Source: DSNY01 sp016861185 | Lineage (GTDB): Bacteria > Pseudomonadota > Gammaproteobacteria > Burkholderiales > Burkholderiaceae_F | Assembly: GCA_030263275.1 (NCBI GenBank) | Contig: SZOR01000051.1 | Coordinates: 1-38,579, forward strand | DNA length: 38,579 nt | Direction of reading: 5' to 3' | Part shown: piece after piece, positions 37,573-38,579 of the stretch | Position numbering within the stretch: the stretch's first letter is position 1 | How the letters are laid out: every line of letters starts with the position of its first letter | Notes under the pieces: model-generated | Database searches by the model: none | What the model saw: only the letters and a program-made list of their open reading frames with translations | Told to the model about the DNA's origin: nothing | Made by a program: the position numbers and the translations under genes

Positions 37573-38579
37573 ATGATTCCCGAGATCGGACACTTCGCGT
37601 TGATCCTCGCGCTGCTGCTGGCGCTGGTGCAGGGGACGCTGCCGCTTGCCGGCGCGCACAGGGGCGTGCGCGAATGGATGGCGGTCGCGCGTCCTGCCGC
37701 GCGCGGCCAGTTCGTCTTCGTGCTGACCGCGTGGCTGTGCCTCGTGTGGTCGTTCATGAGCAGCGACTTCACGGTTCTCAACGTCGCGACCAACTCGAAC
37801 ACGCTGCTGCCGCTGCAGTACAAGATCGCCGCGTCCTGGGGTTCGCACGAGGGCTCGCTGCTGCTGTGGGTGCTGATGCTCACGGGCTGGGGCGTCGCGG
37901 TCAGCGTGTTCAGCCGCCATCTGACCGAAGAGATGGCCGCGCGCGTGCTCGGCGTGATGGGGCTCGTCGGCGTCGGCTTCCTGCTGTTCATGCTGCTGAC
38001 GTCGAACCCGTTCGATCGCCTGTTCCCGGCCGCGCAGGAGGGCCGCGACCTCAACCCGCTGCTGCAGGATCCCGGCATGGTGTTCCACCCGCCGCTGCTG
38101 TACATGGGCTACGTCGGCTTTTCGGTCGCGTTCGCGTTCGCGATCGCCGCGCTGCTCGGCGGCAAGCTCGACGCCGCGTGGGCGCGCTGGTCGCGGCCGT
38201 GGACGACGGTCGCGTGGTGCTTCCTGACGCTGGGTATCGCGCTCGGCTCGTGGTGGGCGTACTACGAACTGGGCTGGGGCGGCTGGTGGTTCTGGGATCC
38301 GGTGGAGAACGCCTCGTTCATGCCGTGGCTGGTCGGCACCGCGCTCCTCCATTCGGCGATCGTGGTGGAAAAGCGCGATGCCATGAAAAGCTGGACCGTG
38401 CTTCTCGCCATCATCGCCTTTTCGTTCTCTCTCCTCGGCACTTTTCTGGTGCGCTCGGGCGTGCTCACGTCGGTGCATGCCTTCGCCACCGATCCGGCGC
38501 GCGGCGTGTTCATTTTGGGCTTTCTTGCCCTGGTGGTCGGCGGCAGCCTGACGCTTTACGCCCTGCGCGCCGAGACCTT
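37573..38579 (+). CDS. ccmF: Cytochrome c haem lyase subunit CcmF (partial, runs off the right edge)
   Basis: The first 335 residues are visible from ATG 37573. MIPEIGHFALILALLLALVQ is the usual CcmF start; SSDFTVLNVATNSNTLLPLQ, KIAASWGSHEGSLLLWVL and the WWD domain GWGGWWFWDPVENASFMPWL (haem handling) are all present. Later motifs HSAIVVEKRDAMKSWTVLL and SVHAFATDPARGVFIL are typical. Catalyses haem attachment to apocytochromes together with CcmE. Confidence 0.96.
   Translation, partial: MIPEIGHFALILALLLALVQGTLPLAGAHRGVREWMAVARPAARGQFVFVLTAWLCLVWSFMSSDFTVLNVATNSNTLLPLQYKIAASWGSHEGSLLLWVLMLTGWGVAVSVFSRHLTEEMAARVLGVMGLVGVGFLLFMLLTSNPFDRLFPAAQEGRDLNPLLQDPGMVFHPPLLYMGYVGFSVAFAFAIAALLGGKLDAAWARWSRPWTTVAWCFLTLGIALGSWWAYYELGWGGWWFWDPVENASFMPWLVGTALLHSAIVVEKRDAMKSWTVLLAIIAFSFSLLGTFLVRSGVLTSVHAFATDPARGVFILGFLALVVGGSLTLYALRAET

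Overview
The window reads as a very GC-rich proteobacterial chromosome, most likely a betaproteobacterium. Supporting this are the complete CcmABCDEF cytochrome c maturation pathway, Ni/Co carriers, ECF sigma/anti-sigma regulation, an MtrA/MtrB-type outer-membrane electron conduit, and the general composition. The exact taxon cannot be fixed from sequence alone. No rRNA, tRNA, CRISPR array, transposase or integrase was seen.

Layout. (1) 1-4.7 kb: end of an unknown gene, a HupE/UreJ-like membrane protein, an ECF sigma factor with its RskA-like anti-sigma factor, arfB, a NiCoT-type nickel/cobalt transporter and a Spy-like periplasmic protein. (2) 4.8-8.6 kb: a minus-strand operon (sterol-desaturase-like, DsrE-like, sulfide:quinone reductase-like flavoprotein, methyltransferase) divergent from an ArsR-rhodanese regulator; this looks like a reactive-sulfur module. 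(3) 8.7-11.3 kb: a haem-binding lipoprotein of the ethylbenzene-dehydrogenase gamma/cytochrome c-552 fold, a NapC/NirT-type tetrahaem quinol dehydrogenase and a small c551-like cytochrome. (4) 11.4-22.1 kb: a compact cytochrome island with 4-, 12-, 7- and 10-haem cytochromes, two NHL beta-propeller lipoproteins, a large outer-membrane beta-barrel and a cysteine-less thioredoxin-fold/TPR protein. (5) 22.1-30.6 kb: a nine-gene V/A-type ATPase operon (order G/H-C-I-K-F-E-A-B-D on the minus strand). (6) 30.9-34.0 kb: decahaem MtrA/MtoA/PioA plus its MtrB/PioB barrel. (7) 34.3 kb to the right edge: ccmABCDE and the start of ccmF.

How it fits together: quinol oxidised by the NapC-like protein, or electrons from outside the cell, could pass through small periplasmic carriers to or from two separate outer-membrane conduits: the classical MtrAB pair, and the less familiar NHL/barrel/multihaem island. 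The Ccm genes downstream would supply the roughly 48 covalent haems encoded here. FNR/NNR-like inverted repeats (TTGAY-N4-GTCAA type) recur upstream of most of the cytochrome units and in front of the V-ATPase, suggesting common control by an oxygen- or NO-responsive Crp/Fnr regulator.

The most unusual structural signal is a set of gene-end duplications at operon junctions. A 262-bp, 96% identical copy of the atpD 3' end brackets the cytochrome island. A perfect 66-bp copy of the atpE 3' end and a 31-bp copy of the atpB 5' end each flank an inserted palindromic element. A diverged copy of the ccmE 3' end lies 161 bp downstream of the original. Where copies differ, most differences are synonymous, which suggests recombination between already diverged functional alleles rather than simple decay.
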